Below are positions 1-11,331 of a DNA stretch of 16,442 bases, piece by piece. The stretch's first letter is position 1, and each line of letters opens with the position of its first letter. This DNA is from Pseudomonadota bacterium (lineage in GTDB: Bacteria > Pseudomonadota > Gammaproteobacteria > PS1 > Pseudothioglobaceae). The notes under the pieces are model-generated. The model was not told the origin of the DNA, searched no databases, and saw only the letters and a list, made by a program, of their open reading frames with translations. The DNA is taken from assembly GCA_022600395.1 (NCBI GenBank), contig JAHZKM010000081.1, positions 1-16,442 on the forward strand. The letters are read 5' to 3'. The position numbers and the translations under genes were made by a program.

Positions 1-999
1 CAGAAAAAACAAGCACTAAAGGCGGCTTTATCACAAATTGATAAGCAGTTTGGCAAGGGTTCAGTTATGTTTTTGGGTGATGAAAATTCCCAGGTTGATA
101 TCGAAGCGGTTTCAACAGGAAGTTTAAGCTTAGATGTAGCGCTTGGTATTGGTGGCCTTCCAAGGGGTCGTGTGATAGAAATCTATGGTCCAGAGTCTTC
201 AGGAAAAACAACCCTAACCCTGCATGTGATTGCCGAGATGCAAAAACTTGGCGGAACTGCTGCTTTTATTGATGCAGAGCATGCACTTGATCCGCAATAT
301 GCTAAGCGTTTAGGGGTTAATACTGATGATTTATTAATCTCTCAACCGGACACAGGTGAACAAGCACTCGAAATCACCGATATGTTGGTTAGATCAGGCA
401 GTGTTGATATTGTTGTGGTTGATTCTGTTGCTGCATTGACACCAAAGGCAGAAATTGAAGGGGAGATGGGTGCATCACACATGGGCTTGCAAGCTCGACT
501 TATGTCTCAAGCATTAAGAAAGCTAACCTCAAATATTAAGAAAACCAATACCATGGTTATTTTTATTAATCAGTTGCGTATGAAAATTGGTGTTATGTTT
601 GGTAATCCTGAAACGACTACAGGTGGTAATGCATTAAAATTTTATGCGTCAGTGCGTCTTGATATTCGCCGCATCGGTGCGATTAAAAAGGGCGATGAAA
701 TTTTAGGTAATGAAACACGTGTAAAAGTATTAAAAAACAAAGTGGCGCCGCCATTTAAGCAGGCAGAATTTCAAATTCTTTATAACCAAGGTATTTCATT
801 AGAAAGTGAGATTATTGATCTTGGGGTTAAGTTAGGGTTTGTGGAAAAAGCTGGTGCTTGGTATAGTGTTGAAGGTGAAAGAATTGGCCAAGGTAAAGAT
901 AACGCTCGTGATTACTTAAAAGAGCATCAAGAATTACGCCAAACTATCGAAGATAAAATTCGCGAAAAGTTGATGAGTAATAGTGACGAGCAAGCCTAG
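1..999 (+). CDS. recA: RecA recombinase (5' end missing)
   Basis: RecA forms ATP-dependent filaments on single-stranded DNA, catalyses strand exchange and stimulates LexA self-cleavage. The reading frame is open from base 1 and already matches RecA before the first internal Met at 67 (KQFGKGSVM), so the gene begins upstream of the window; against E. coli RecA about five N-terminal residues are missing. Visible landmarks are the Walker A loop GPESSGKT (187-210), the Walker B segment DIVVVDS, the [19 protein letters not shown] region covering the L1/L2 DNA-binding loops, and KAGAWYS near the C-terminal domain. The 332 visible residues end in a short acidic tail (SNSDEQA), less acidic than that of E. 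coli. No intein interrupts the ATPase core. The last 17 bases overlap the start of recX. Its promoter and any LexA box lie outside the window. Confidence 0.98.
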   Translation, partial: QKKQALKAALSQIDKQFGKGSVMFLGDENSQVDIEAVSTGSLSLDVALGIGGLPRGRVIEIYGPESSGKTTLTLHVIAEMQKLGGTAAFIDAEHALDPQYAKRLGVNTDDLLISQPDTGEQALEITDMLVRSGSVDIVVVDSVAALTPKAEIEGEMGASHMGLQARLMSQALRKLTSNIKKTNTMVIFINQLRMKIGVMFGNPETTTGGNALKFYASVRLDIRRIGAIKKGDEILGNETRVKVLKNKVAPPFKQAEFQILYNQGISLESEIIDLGVKLGFVEKAGAWYSVEGERIGQGKDNARDYLKEHQELRQTIEDKIREKLMSNSDEQA

Positions 1000-1414
1000 A
1001 GAAAAATGTTACGCTAGCGCGATGCGCATGTTGGTTAGGCGCGAGCATTCAACGCTTGAATTAACCAATAAGCTAACAGCAAAAGAGTTTGATCAAGAGG
1101 ATATTGATGCGGTGATTGCCTCATTAATTCAACAGAATTATCAAAGCGATGAGCGTTTTGCAGCTGATTTTATTCAAATGCGGTTTAATCAAGGCAAAGG
1201 ACCTATTAAAATCAGTCTAGATTTAAAACAACGCGGTATTGATCGATTTGATATGTCTGAATATGATTTCTATGCGTTAGCATATAAGATTCGTAAGCAA
1301 AAGTTTGGCCAAGCTGTACCCAGTGATTTTAAAGAAAAAGCCAAACAACAACGATTTTTACAGTCAAGAGGATTTAGTTTTGAGCACATCAGCCAATCAT
1401 TTAGAGCCACATAA
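983..1414 (+). CDS. recX: RecX, regulator of RecA
   Basis: RecX is a small helical protein that binds the RecA filament and limits its growth and activity. The 143-residue product has the family pattern: an N-terminal block ([18 protein letters not shown]) matching the E. coli AVRILAVRDHSEQEL region, then [19 protein letters not shown] and [12 protein letters not shown], and a C-terminal block ([14 protein letters not shown]) matching QRFLLYRGY. It is slightly shorter than E. coli RecX (166). The chosen start is GTG at 983, which retains the conserved residues before MRMLVRR; an ATG at 1022 would remove them. GTG 983 lies inside the end of recA in another frame (17-base overlap), with only a weak ribosome site, so coupling to recA translation is likely. 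In E. coli the two genes are separated by an intergenic stretch. Confidence 0.93.
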   Translation: MTSKPREKCYASAMRMLVRREHSTLELTNKLTAKEFDQEDIDAVIASLIQQNYQSDERFAADFIQMRFNQGKGPIKISLDLKQRGIDRFDMSEYDFYALAYKIRKQKFGQAVPSDFKEKAKQQRFLQSRGFSFEHISQSFRAT

Positions 1415-1424
1415 ATTGCTATCC

Positions 1425-1770
1425 ATGCGCTCGCCCTTATATATTAAGTACCCTAATGGCGAAGTGCGAGTGATCGAAAATTTATTCGAACATCCAAACG
1501 GCGTTCTGTATTTTGAGTTATTTTGGGAAAAAGACCCTCAATACAGTATCCATATCATTGAAGGCGATATTATGGGTGATGGTCCTTGGAAGGTAGGCGA
1601 CTGTTCTTTTCATATTTTGGGTTGTAATCACACACACCCGCAAATGTGTGAAATGCATTCTTTTTGGAAGCAAGAATTACTACAAAATCCTGAACAATTT
1701 AGAAGTAACGAGATTGTTAAAATTGCTTTAGAAAAAGGCGCCATTGTTCCTAAAGATCATCCAATGAACG

Positions 1771-1784
<14 letters not shown>
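1425..1784 (+). CDS. Unrecognised Cys/His-rich small protein
   Basis: I do not recognise this 119-residue protein. The frame is open from further upstream, but the likely start is ATG 1425, 10 bases after recX; a TTG at 1416 is an alternative. The ATG at 1305 would overlap recX by 110 bases and is unlikely. The product is soluble, without signal peptide or membrane segment. Its N-terminal half (to about residue 58) looks like a beta-rich domain with many aromatic and acidic residues. A central cluster, C60, H63, C67, H69, H71, C75 and H78, is dense enough to suggest a metal site or redox thiols; this is inference. A helix and a charged tail (VPKDHPMNDARY) follow. Its last 14 bases overlap the start of the Atm1-type exporter gene in another frame, implying coupled translation and possibly a related role in metal or thiol handling. 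Coding is supported by position in the operon and its length. Confidence 0.72.
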
Positions 1785-4696
<2,912 letters not shown>

Positions 4697-4697
<1 letters not shown>

Positions 4698-5062
4698 TGA
4701 ATCATAACCTCTTATTTTTTGTTGATGAAGGCGGGTTTGAAGACTTTACACCTTTATTTGTTGAACAAGGTTTTTTAGTAGATTTTGAAGACTCTCAGCG
4801 CAAAGCCACTAAGCTTGCTAAGAAGAACATTTACCAAGTATTGGTAGCAGAATTTAGCCATAATCCAGAATTCCGTGACCGAGTGAGTAATATTGAATCC
4901 TTGTTGGCAACTTTGGAGGGAAAATCGCCTCAAGCTAAAATTGTAATCTTATATGATGAGATGAACCAGCCTCAATTGGAGCAGCTTAAAATGCGCTATC
5001 GTATGGATGCAACACTCAAGTTTCCAATTAACAAAGATTTATTGTGCCAAGCTATTGTTTGA
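4697..5062 (+). CDS. Receiver-like protein, degenerate phospho-site
   Basis: I do not recognise this 121-residue protein by name, but its predicted pattern is that of a CheY-like receiver, (beta-alpha)5: strand LLFFVDE (5-11), strand FLVDF, strand YQVLVAEF (46-53), strand KIVILYDE (81-88) and strand ATLKFPI (105-111), each followed by a helix. VDE at the end of strand 1 corresponds to the acidic pair, and LKFPI to the conserved Lys-Pro of strand 5. Aligning strand 3 to the usual 'yDlvllDl' puts Glu52 where the phosphoacceptor Asp should be, and strand 4 ends in Tyr-Asp rather than Thr/Ser. It would therefore be a pseudo-receiver working without phosphorylation. No output domain is attached and no kinase is nearby. 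The start overlaps the tgt stop by one base, and the last 24 bases overlap the end of mrdA on the other strand. Fold assignment is inference from pattern. Confidence 0.75.
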
Positions 5063-6889
5063 TTGTTTATTAAAATAAACATCAAGCACTTGACGTGCTA
5101 GAGGTGCTGCTTTTGAGCTACCACTACCGGCGTTTTCAACCACAACAGCAATGGCTATTTTTGGATTTTCAATAGGTGCAAAGCCTGTGAATAAAGCATG
5201 ATCTCTAAGTTTTTCGGCGAGTTTTTCAGCGATATAAACCTCTTCTGCATCTAGACCAAATACTTGAGCCGTGCCTGTTTTTCCTGCCAGCGTATAGGTA
5301 AGCTTTTTGTTTAATCTTCTAGCAGTGCCCTTTGGTGAGTAGATAACTTGTCTCATGCCATCAATCACAGTTTCCCAATTTTTGATATCGCGAATAGGTA
5401 TTTGTGTACCCATTTCTTTTTTAATAGCTATCATGGATTGTCCAGATGCTTGTGTATTTTTTAATAAGATGGGCTTTAGTAGTTGACCTTTGTTTGCTAG
5501 AGCCGCGGTAGCTGTTGCGAGCTGTAAAGGGCTGGAAGTCATAAAGCCTTGACCAATTCCCGTGTTGAGTGTTTCACCTTTATACCAAGGCTCGTTTCGG
5601 TTGATTTTTTTCCAAGATTTAGAGGGTAAAATCCCGCCGCGTTCTCCAGGAATATCAATTCCTGTTTTTTGACCAAAATTAAAAAGATTTAGGCCATCGC
5701 TTAAGTTATCAATACCCATTTTATGAGCTAAATCATAGAAAAAAACATCATTAGATTGAGCAATAGCATCGGTTACATTAACACGTCCATGGCCATTTCT
5801 ATCCCAATTATGAAACTTACGTTTAACACCCGGTAGTTGGTAGTAGCCTCGATCAAATACACTGGATTTGTTGTCGATTGTTCCTTGCTCTAAACCTGCA
5901 AGCGCCACCATTGGTTTGACTGTAGAGGCAGGTGGGTACAAACCCTGAATAGTTCGATTGAGTTGTGGGATATCCTTTGAAGATTGGAGGGAGTTATAAT
6001 TTTCATGAGAAATGCCATTAACAAACCAATTAGGATTGTATACGGGCGTGCTTACCAAGGTTAATACTTCGCCATTCCTAGTGTCAATTGCAACAATAGC
6101 ACCTCGTTTACCCTTAAGTAATGCCTCAGCTTTTTTTTGCATGTCTAAATCTAAGCTTAGGTATAGGTCTTGTCCAGCGATAGCAGGCGTTATAATTTGT
6201 GTATCAATGATGCGTCCGCTAACATTACGCTCTACTTGTTTTAGCCCTGTTTGTCCATGCAATAAAGATTCGTATTGCTTTTCAATGCCCACTTTACCTA
6301 CAAATAAAGTCCCAGAATAGTTTTCTTTATCGTAGAAGGCTTTATCTTTCTTATTCATCCTAGAGACATATCCAAGTGCATGAACACTTGATGTTTCATG
6401 AGGATAAACACGATGAAAGTAAGGCTCAATATCAACACCAGGATACTGATTACTAACTAAAAATCTTGCTACCTTTTGTTCGTTTAAATTAAGCTTAATA
6501 GGAATGTTGTGAAACTTTTGAAAACGCTTCCTATTTTTGTAATACTGCTGAATATCTGTCTGATCAATAAAACTTGCTTGTTCCAAATTACTTAAAGTTT
6601 GACTAATATTTTCTACTTTTTCTGGGGTTAGTGTTAGTTGGTAAGTGAGTTTGTTCGTGGCCAGTATTTGACCGTTTCGATCAAAAATCTTGCCTCGACT
6701 TGGGGTGATAGGCAAAAGACGCATCTGATTACCTAAAGACTCCTCTTGATAATATTCATAATCAATAACTTGAAGGTTGTAGATGCGAACTAATAACAGC
6801 AAGGTGAGTAAAGAAATGAAAACCAAAGCTATTTTTAGCCGAAATGACAATAGCGTATTTTCTAGCTGAGTGTTGCTAATGTTATCCAC
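5039..6889 (-). CDS. mrdA: Penicillin-binding protein 2
   Basis: PBP2 is the class B transpeptidase of the elongasome, cross-linking new peptidoglycan along the side wall. The 616-residue product has a short cytoplasmic N-terminus, one membrane anchor (about 18-35), a dimerisation/pedestal region with the conserved SRGKIFDRNG segment (64-73), and a transpeptidase domain with all three penicillin-binding motifs: STVK with nucleophile Ser322, SND (379-381) and KTGT (537-540). YPPAS precedes the nucleophile as in other PBP2 proteins and the length is typical (E. coli 633). The start is GTG, 2 bases after the mreD stop, without a clear ribosome site, so it is probably coupled to mreD. It is the last gene of the mreBCD-mrdA unit. 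rodA, its usual partner and neighbour, does not follow; instead the end overlaps a convergent gene by 24 bases. Confidence 0.96.
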   Translation of the reverse strand: MDNISNTQLENTLLSFRLKIALVFISLLTLLLLVRIYNLQVIDYEYYQEESLGNQMRLLPITPSRGKIFDRNGQILATNKLTYQLTLTPEKVENISQTLSNLEQASFIDQTDIQQYYKNRKRFQKFHNIPIKLNLNEQKVARFLVSNQYPGVDIEPYFHRVYPHETSSVHALGYVSRMNKKDKAFYDKENYSGTLFVGKVGIEKQYESLLHGQTGLKQVERNVSGRIIDTQIITPAIAGQDLYLSLDLDMQKKAEALLKGKRGAIVAIDTRNGEVLTLVSTPVYNPNWFVNGISHENYNSLQSSKDIPQLNRTIQGLYPPASTVKPMVALAGLEQGTIDNKSSVFDRGYYQLPGVKRKFHNWDRNGHGRVNVTDAIAQSNDVFFYDLAHKMGIDNLSDGLNLFNFGQKTGIDIPGERGGILPSKSWKKINRNEPWYKGETLNTGIGQGFMTSSPLQLATATAALANKGQLLKPILLKNTQASGQSMIAIKKEMGTQIPIRDIKNWETVIDGMRQVIYSPKGTARRLNKKLTYTLAGKTGTAQVFGLDAEEVYIAEKLAEKLRDHALFTGFAPIENPKIAIAVVVENAGSGSSKAAPLARQVLDVYFNKQSNNSLAQ

Positions 6890-6891
6890 AA

Positions 6892-7362
6892 TTACTGGTG
6901 TTTACATTTGACTAGAAAAAATTGAACGACTGGCCAAATAAGAGTGCTAGTGATTGGCGCTAAAAGCAAATAATAATTGCCGTTCCAGCCGTGAATGAGC
7001 GCATGTGTGAGAAAGAAAAACACTAAGTAAATGCCACTGGCCAAAAATACATAAACTTGCTGAGTGCTAAGATTAGATACATAAAATGATTGCTTTACAT
7101 TAATAATAAAAAAACTGGCAATGATAAGTGCTAATGCATTTTGCCCAAGAATATCCCCTTGTAAAATATCAAGCAAAATTCCAAGTATTAGCGCGATAAA
7201 TAAACCGCCTTTGTCTTGAAAATTAACTAACCAATAGATGTAAAGGAGTAGCATCCAAAAAGGTGAGCTGTCTAGAATCTCTGAATTAAAAGGAAGTGCG
7301 CTAAGAATAAATGCAAATAGCGTTATTTTTAATAAAAATATATAAGGACGCCGTGTACTCAT
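6892..7362 (-). CDS. mreD: Rod-shape protein MreD
   Basis: MreD is a small inner-membrane protein of the elongasome that works with MreC to position MreB and the PBP2-RodA synthase. The 156-residue product is almost entirely hydrophobic, with five to six predicted membrane helices, and carries typical MreD features: an early Pro-Phe-Trp region followed by LLLYIYWLVNF, a glycine-rich stretch ending in ILLDILQGDILGQNAL, and a short basic tail. MreD diverges fast, so identification rests on this pattern plus its place between mreC and mrdA. The ATG overlaps the mreC stop in an ATGA arrangement (4 bases), with GGA about eight bases upstream as ribosome site. Confidence 0.93.
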   Translation of the reverse strand: MSTRRPYIFLLKITLFAFILSALPFNSEILDSSPFWMLLLYIYWLVNFQDKGGLFIALILGILLDILQGDILGQNALALIIASFFIINVKQSFYVSNLSTQQVYVFLASGIYLVFFFLTHALIHGWNGNYYLLLAPITSTLIWPVVQFFLVKCKHQ

Positions 7363-8156
7363 AAACTGTCCAGAATAATAACAAATTCTAAATCATAAAT
7401 TTTTTGCATAGGCTCAAGTATGACATGCATAAAAGGTTCATTTTTACGTTGTTCCGCTTGAATCACCCGGCCTACAGGATAGCCGTTTGGAAATTTAGAG
7501 CCTAGCGCATTACTGACAAAAATATCATTAATTTTAATATCAGATTCCGGCTCAATAAATTGAACCACTAGCTGATGTTTGTTTTCTGCCAACCCTTGAC
7601 TTATCCCTTGAATACCATTGCGAACACTTTTGATTGGTATATATTGTGTTGGGTCGCTAACAATTAGAACGCTTGCACTAGTTGGTGTAGTTTGTGTAAT
7701 TTGTCCAAGTACACCGTTTGCACCTAAAACTACTTGACCAATTTTAAGATTGTTATTACTGCCTTTATTAATAACAATTTGTTTCTTTAGTCGAGATCGA
7801 CTGACGCTCTCAATACGTGCAATAATAAAACTAGCTTGCTCAAGAGCGTAACTAGATTCGAGCAAGGCATTAAGTTTCTTATTTTCTAGAATTAGTGCAT
7901 CAGTACGTTGTAGCTTGACTTGAAGTTTTAGCAGTTCATTGGTTAAAGCCTGTTTATCATTAAGGAGTTTCTCTTTTGAGCGGCCCTGCTCATTAATCCA
8001 AATATAGAGTTTTTCTGGAAGACTTGCCACCATATAGACAGGTGAAATAATAGTCGAAATACCTTGTCTTAAATTATTTAGATAAGAAAATTTATAATCA
8101 AAAATAATCAAAAAAATGGCAATTGTAATTGGGGTAAAAATTTTAAGAAATTGCAT
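7359..8156 (-). CDS. mreC: Rod-shape protein MreC
   Basis: MreC is a bitopic membrane protein whose periplasmic part binds PBP2 and activates the RodA-PBP2 pair, linking it to cytoplasmic MreB. Visible features are an N-terminal membrane helix (about 6-20), a coiled-coil from about residue 60 to 102 rich in Leu, Lys and Glu, and then the beta-rich core with characteristic MreC segments (VSRSRLKKQIVINKGSNN, GQVVLGANGVLGQIT, VLIVSDP, and FPNGYPVGRV near the C-terminus). At 265 residues it is shorter than E. coli MreC (367), which carries a longer C-terminal tail; lengths in this family vary. A strong AGGGG ribosome site lies very close before the ATG. It starts 32 bases after mreB. Confidence 0.95.
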   Translation of the reverse strand: MQFLKIFTPITIAIFLIIFDYKFSYLNNLRQGISTIISPVYMVASLPEKLYIWINEQGRSKEKLLNDKQALTNELLKLQVKLQRTDALILENKKLNALLESSYALEQASFIIARIESVSRSRLKKQIVINKGSNNNLKIGQVVLGANGVLGQITQTTPTSASVLIVSDPTQYIPIKSVRNGIQGISQGLAENKHQLVVQFIEPESDIKINDIFVSNALGSKFPNGYPVGRVIQAEQRKNEPFMHVILEPMQKIYDLEFVIILDSL

Positions 8157-8188
8157 CTTCCCCTAGCCTAAATAGAGCGCCGTTTTTA

Positions 8189-9220
8189 TTACTCAGCGGC
8201 CAAAAATCCCATATTATGTTTACTAATCATATCTAGTGCAACGCCACCACCGCGTGCAACACATGTTAATGGATCGTCTGCAATACGAACAGGTAAATTG
8301 GTTTCTTGATTGATTAACTTATCAAGTCCATCTAGTAAAGCGCCACCACCTGTTAGTACTAAGCCATTTTCAGCAATATCTGAACTTAACTCTGGCGGGG
8401 TTTTTTCCAGTGCTGTTCGAACAGAGCTAACGATAGTTTTTAGCGGTTCTTGTAATGCTTCTAGTATTTCCGTATTGGTAATTTCGAAACTAACTGGAAT
8501 ACCTTTGGCAACATCTCTACCTCTAAATTCAATCTTTTTAACCGCATTAGTTTTAAAAGCAGAACCTACCTCTTCTTTAATTTGTTCGGCAGTTGCCGGA
8601 CCAATAATAATGCCGTGCTCTCGACGCACAAACCTAACAATCGTATCATCAAAAACATCACCACCAACGCGTAAAGAATCAGAATAGACAATACCATTTA
8701 GCGACATAATGGCAATTTCAGTAGTACCGCCACCAATATCGATCACCATAGCGCCTGAGGCTTCTTCAATGGCCATACCAGCTCCAAGTGCTGCAGCCAT
8801 AGGCTCTTCAATTAGGTATACATCGCGAGCACCCGCACCCACAGCACTTTCTTTAATAGCGCGACGTTCTACTTGTGTTGCGCCACAAGGAACACAAATT
8901 AGCACTTTGGGACTGGGTGAGAAAAACCCAGAGCGCAATACTTTACGAATAAAATGTTGTAGCATTTTTTCAGTCACTTTAAAATCCGCAATGACACCGT
9001 CTTTCATTGGGCGAATTGCCTCAATAGTTCCTGGTGTTCTACCTAGCATGTTTTTAGCATCTTGACCAACCGCAATTACTGTTGCTTCCATTGATCCTCT
9101 GTCTTGACGAATGGCAACAACTGAAGGCTCATTTAATACAATTTGACCATCCATATAAATAAGAGTGTTGGCAGTACCTAAATCAATTGAAAGACTTTGT
9201 GCTTTGAAAAAATCAAACAT
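8189..9220 (-). CDS. mreB: Actin-like rod-shape protein MreB
   Basis: MreB is the bacterial actin that polymerises on the inner face of the cytoplasmic membrane and orients side-wall synthesis. The 343-residue product is full length and highly conserved. The first phosphate loop is DLGTANT (13-19), the second DIGGGTTE (161-168), and [12 protein letters not shown] forms the adenosine-binding region. The N-terminus [15 protein letters not shown] is the usual MreB start, including the amphipathic membrane-binding end. AGGAA lies just before the ATG as a good ribosome site. It is the first gene of the mreB-mreC-mreD-mrdA unit, with a promoter candidate in the 90-bp gap shared with the divergent fumarase gene. 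Confidence 0.98.
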   Translation of the reverse strand: MFDFFKAQSLSIDLGTANTLIYMDGQIVLNEPSVVAIRQDRGSMEATVIAVGQDAKNMLGRTPGTIEAIRPMKDGVIADFKVTEKMLQHFIRKVLRSGFFSPSPKVLICVPCGATQVERRAIKESAVGAGARDVYLIEEPMAAALGAGMAIEEASGAMVIDIGGGTTEIAIMSLNGIVYSDSLRVGGDVFDDTIVRFVRREHGIIIGPATAEQIKEEVGSAFKTNAVKKIEFRGRDVAKGIPVSFEITNTEILEALQEPLKTIVSSVRTALEKTPPELSSDIAENGLVLTGGGALLDGLDKLINQETNLPVRIADDPLTCVARGGGVALDMISKHNMGFLAAE

Positions 9221-9256
9221 AAAAATTCCTGATTAATTGTTAGTAAAATAAAAAGA

Positions 9257-9262
9257 TATAAT
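9257..9262 (+). promoter_or_regulatory. Candidate -10 box for fumarase
   Basis: A perfect TATAAT lies 48 bases before the fumarase ATG. The best upstream hexamer is TTGTTA at 9237-9242, only 14 bases away, shorter than the usual 16-18. It is directly next to the minus-strand -10 element of mreB, so the two promoters would overlap. Confidence 0.35.
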
Positions 9263-9291
9263 ACTATAAATATTTAGTAAAAATACAACAA
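9263..9291 (-). promoter_or_regulatory. Candidate sigma70 promoter of mreBCD-mrdA
   Basis: On the minus strand, TTGTTG (9291-9286) is followed after 17 bases by TATAGT (9268-9263). Both match sigma70 elements at standard spacing (four and five of six positions). The predicted start is about 35 bases before the mreB ATG. The gap is AT-rich, so chance matches are likely; the call rests on spacing and position. Confidence 0.4.
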
Positions 9292-9310
9292 TCCTCAAGG
9301 CGGTAAAAAT

Positions 9311-10801
9311 ATGAAAATTCAGCAAGAGCATGTAATTGAGAGCATCTCTAATGCATTGCAATACATTTCTTATTATCATTCGCCTGATTTTATTCAGGCC
9401 ATGACAAAAGCCTATGAAAAAGAAACTTCTGGTGCCGCTAAAAATGCGATTGCACAAATACTTATTAATTCAAAAATGTCTGCCCTTGGTCAAAGGCCTT
9501 TGTGCCAAGATACAGGTATTGTTAATGTATTTGTTGAAGTGGGTATGGAGGTTGCTTGGGAGGCGCAATTGTCTCTAGATGAAATGATTAATGAAGGGGT
9601 TAGGCGTGCTTTTACTTTTGAAAAGAATCCATTACGCGCATCAATTGTTAAAGATCCATTGTTTTCAAGAGAAAACACTAAAGATAATACGCCAGCGGTG
9701 ATTCACTCGAAAGTAGTCAAGGGTAGCCAGCTAAATTTTATTGTTGCTGCTAAAGGGTGTGGATCAGAAAATAAAGCTAAGTTTGCTATTCTCAACCCTT
9801 CTGCTAGTGTAGCTGATTGGGTGCTTGAAATGATTCCAACTATGGGCGCAGGTTGGTGTCCGCCAGGAATGATTGGCATTGGTGTGGGTGGTACGGCGGA
9901 AAAAGCCATGTTAATGGCTAAAGAAAGCTTAATGGAGACGATTGATATTGCAGATGTCGCTGCGAAGCCTAATCCAGCTAAGCTTGAGAAATTACGTTTA
10001 GAGCTTTTAGAAAAAATTAACAATTTAGGTGTTGGTGCTCAAGGTTTAGGTGGGCTGACAACGGTGCTTGATGTTAAAATTAAAGATTACCCAACACATG
10101 CTGCCTCTCAAGCAGTTGCCATGATTCCCAATTGTGCAGCTACGCGTCATTTGCATTTTTCCATGGATGGCTCAGGTGTTGCCCAGCTGCCAGCGATTGA
10201 TATGAGTCTCTATCCTGAGCTAGAAATGGACTATTCAAAATATAAACATATTGATTTAAATACGTTAACACGCCAGCAAATGAACGACTGGAATATTGGC
10301 GATACTTTATTATTAACAGGCACGATTATTACTGGTCGTGATGCAGCACATGCACGCCTTAAAAAAATGCTAGATAACGGAGAAGGTCTCCCTAAGGGTG
10401 TGAATTTTGATAATAAATTTATTTATTATGTAGGTCCAGTTGATGCAGTGGGCGATGAAGTAATTGGACCTGCAGGGCCAACTACAGCTACTCGTATGGA
10501 TAGATATACTGATATGATGCTCGATAACACCAATATTTTAGGTATGATCGGCAAAGCTGAGCGCGGCGAACAAACAGTTAAAAGTATTAAAAAACATAAG
10601 GCTAGCTATTTGATTGCTGTTGGTGGCGCGGCGTACCTCATTTCTAAATCGATCAAAAAAGCCAAAAAAATTGCCTTTGCAGATATGGGTATGGAAGCTA
10701 TTTATGAATTTGAGGTTGAAAATATGCCAGTCACGGTTGCGGTTGATAGTCAAGGCGAGAATATTCATGATATTTTTCAAACGATCCATACCATTAAATA
10801 G
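9311..10801 (+). CDS. Class I (iron-sulfur) fumarate hydratase
   Basis: This enzyme reversibly hydrates fumarate to malate in the citric acid cycle, using an oxygen-sensitive 4Fe-4S cluster as Lewis acid. The 496-residue chain fuses the alpha and beta domains that are separate proteins in some organisms. Cluster ligands can be placed at Cys65 (PLCQDTG), Cys183 (GWCPPG) and Cys275 (PNCAATRH); their spacing (118 and 92) closely follows that of E. coli FumA (119 and 94). The beta domain from about residue 300 has GPTTATRMDRYTDMML and GKAERG. It is shorter than FumA (548), mainly at the N-terminus. The related L-tartrate dehydratase is a less likely alternative. AAGGCGG sits upstream of the ATG as ribosome site. 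It appears monocistronic, with rnpB and its own promoter directly after. I leave the symbol blank because fumA and fumB cannot be told apart. Confidence 0.93.
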   Translation: MKIQQEHVIESISNALQYISYYHSPDFIQAMTKAYEKETSGAAKNAIAQILINSKMSALGQRPLCQDTGIVNVFVEVGMEVAWEAQLSLDEMINEGVRRAFTFEKNPLRASIVKDPLFSRENTKDNTPAVIHSKVVKGSQLNFIVAAKGCGSENKAKFAILNPSASVADWVLEMIPTMGAGWCPPGMIGIGVGGTAEKAMLMAKESLMETIDIADVAAKPNPAKLEKLRLELLEKINNLGVGAQGLGGLTTVLDVKIKDYPTHAASQAVAMIPNCAATRHLHFSMDGSGVAQLPAIDMSLYPELEMDYSKYKHIDLNTLTRQQMNDWNIGDTLLLTGTIITGRDAAHARLKKMLDNGEGLPKGVNFDNKFIYYVGPVDAVGDEVIGPAGPTTATRMDRYTDMMLDNTNILGMIGKAERGEQTVKSIKKHKASYLIAVGGAAYLISKSIKKAKKIAFADMGMEAIYEFEVENMPVTVAVDSQGENIHDIFQTIHTIK

Positions 10802-10818
10802 CTTTTCATTTTATAAGC

Positions 10819-10846
10819 TTGCTTGCAAATTTTGAGCTAGTATAAT
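10819..10846 (+). promoter_or_regulatory. Promoter of rnpB
   Basis: A perfect TATAAT (10841-10846) lies 8 bases before the predicted first base of RNase P RNA (10855), as expected for a strong stable-RNA promoter. The best -35 is TTGCTT (10819-10824), a 16-base spacing but only three matches. TTGCAA at 10823 matches better but is too close (12 bases). Confidence 0.65.
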
Positions 10847-10854
10847 TATCAGCT

Positions 10855-11199
10855 GAAGTTGGTCGGATGGTCGCTGGTAAGTTTGCTTATCAGAGGAAAG
10901 TCCGGGCTCCATAGAGCAAAGTGCTAGGTAACCCCTAGGTATGGTGACATAATGGAAAGTGCTGCAGAGATTTAGACCGCCTGTTTTTAACAGGTAAGGG
11001 TGAGAAGGTGCGGTAAGAGCGCACCGCGCGGAAGGCAACAACCGTGGCAAGGTAAACCCCGCTTGGAGCAAGCTCAAATAGGCTACCATTGATGCGGCTC
11101 GCATAAGGTAGCGGGTAGAGTGCTAAAGTATATTGGTGACAATATGCGTAGATGAATGACTATCTATTACAGAACCCGGCTTATAGACTAACTTCACCT
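10855..11199 (+). ncRNA. rnpB: RNase P RNA, bacterial type A
   Basis: This is the catalytic RNA that removes 5' leaders from pre-tRNAs. It can be followed along E. coli M1 RNA: GAAG..GGTC at the 5' end pairs with GACTAACTTC at 11187-11196 (P1); GAGGAAAGTCCGGGCTCC (10893-10910) is the P4 and CR-I core; GGTGCGGTAAGAGCGCACC is P13; GGAGCAAG and AAATAGG follow; and GATGAATGACT, then ACAGAACCCGGCTTA, form the 3' core (CR-V). P3 is one simple hairpin (CTGGTAAG/CTTATCAG), more compact than in E. coli. P15 is CTACC/GGTAG (11083-11087 with 11107-11111) and encloses P16. The loop between them reads ATTG on the 5' side, so the usual GGU that pairs with the tRNA CCA end is not seen. Length is about 345 bases, ending at CACCT. 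Ends are set by comparison, give or take a few bases. Confidence 0.97.
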
Positions 11200-11331
11200 C
11201 TTTCTTTTGTTTCGTATTTTTATCCCGCTTAAGGGTGGATAGGAAGAATACTTGCGAAATTCTTTACCCCAATACCTTAGATTTTAAAAATACTTGCAAG
11301 AGTTGCATCGCTTTTGTTGTAGAATAAAGGC

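Noticed and set aside
1305..1424. Longer start for the Cys/His-rich protein at ATG 1305
   Set aside because: It would overlap recX by 110 bases, and the added residues have low-complexity Lys/Asn content typical of an out-of-frame reading of recX.
5064..5081. Inverted repeat TGTTTAT/ATAAACA after the receiver-like gene stop
   Set aside because: It lies within mrdA coding sequence, has no GC pairs of note and no U-tract on the plus strand, so I do not call a terminator.
8310..9065. Two long plus-strand open frames opposite mreB
   Set aside because: They are antisense to highly conserved mreB coding sequence, are Ser/Pro/Ile-rich in the manner of shadow frames and have no motif.
10811..11104. 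97-codon open frame on the minus strand across rnpB
   Set aside because: It is antisense to the conserved RNase P RNA; structure and conservation of that RNA explain the sequence.
11229..11240. Possible rnpB terminator around CCCGCTTAAGGG
   Set aside because: The stem is only three to four pairs and the T-run precedes it instead of following; not a convincing intrinsic terminator.
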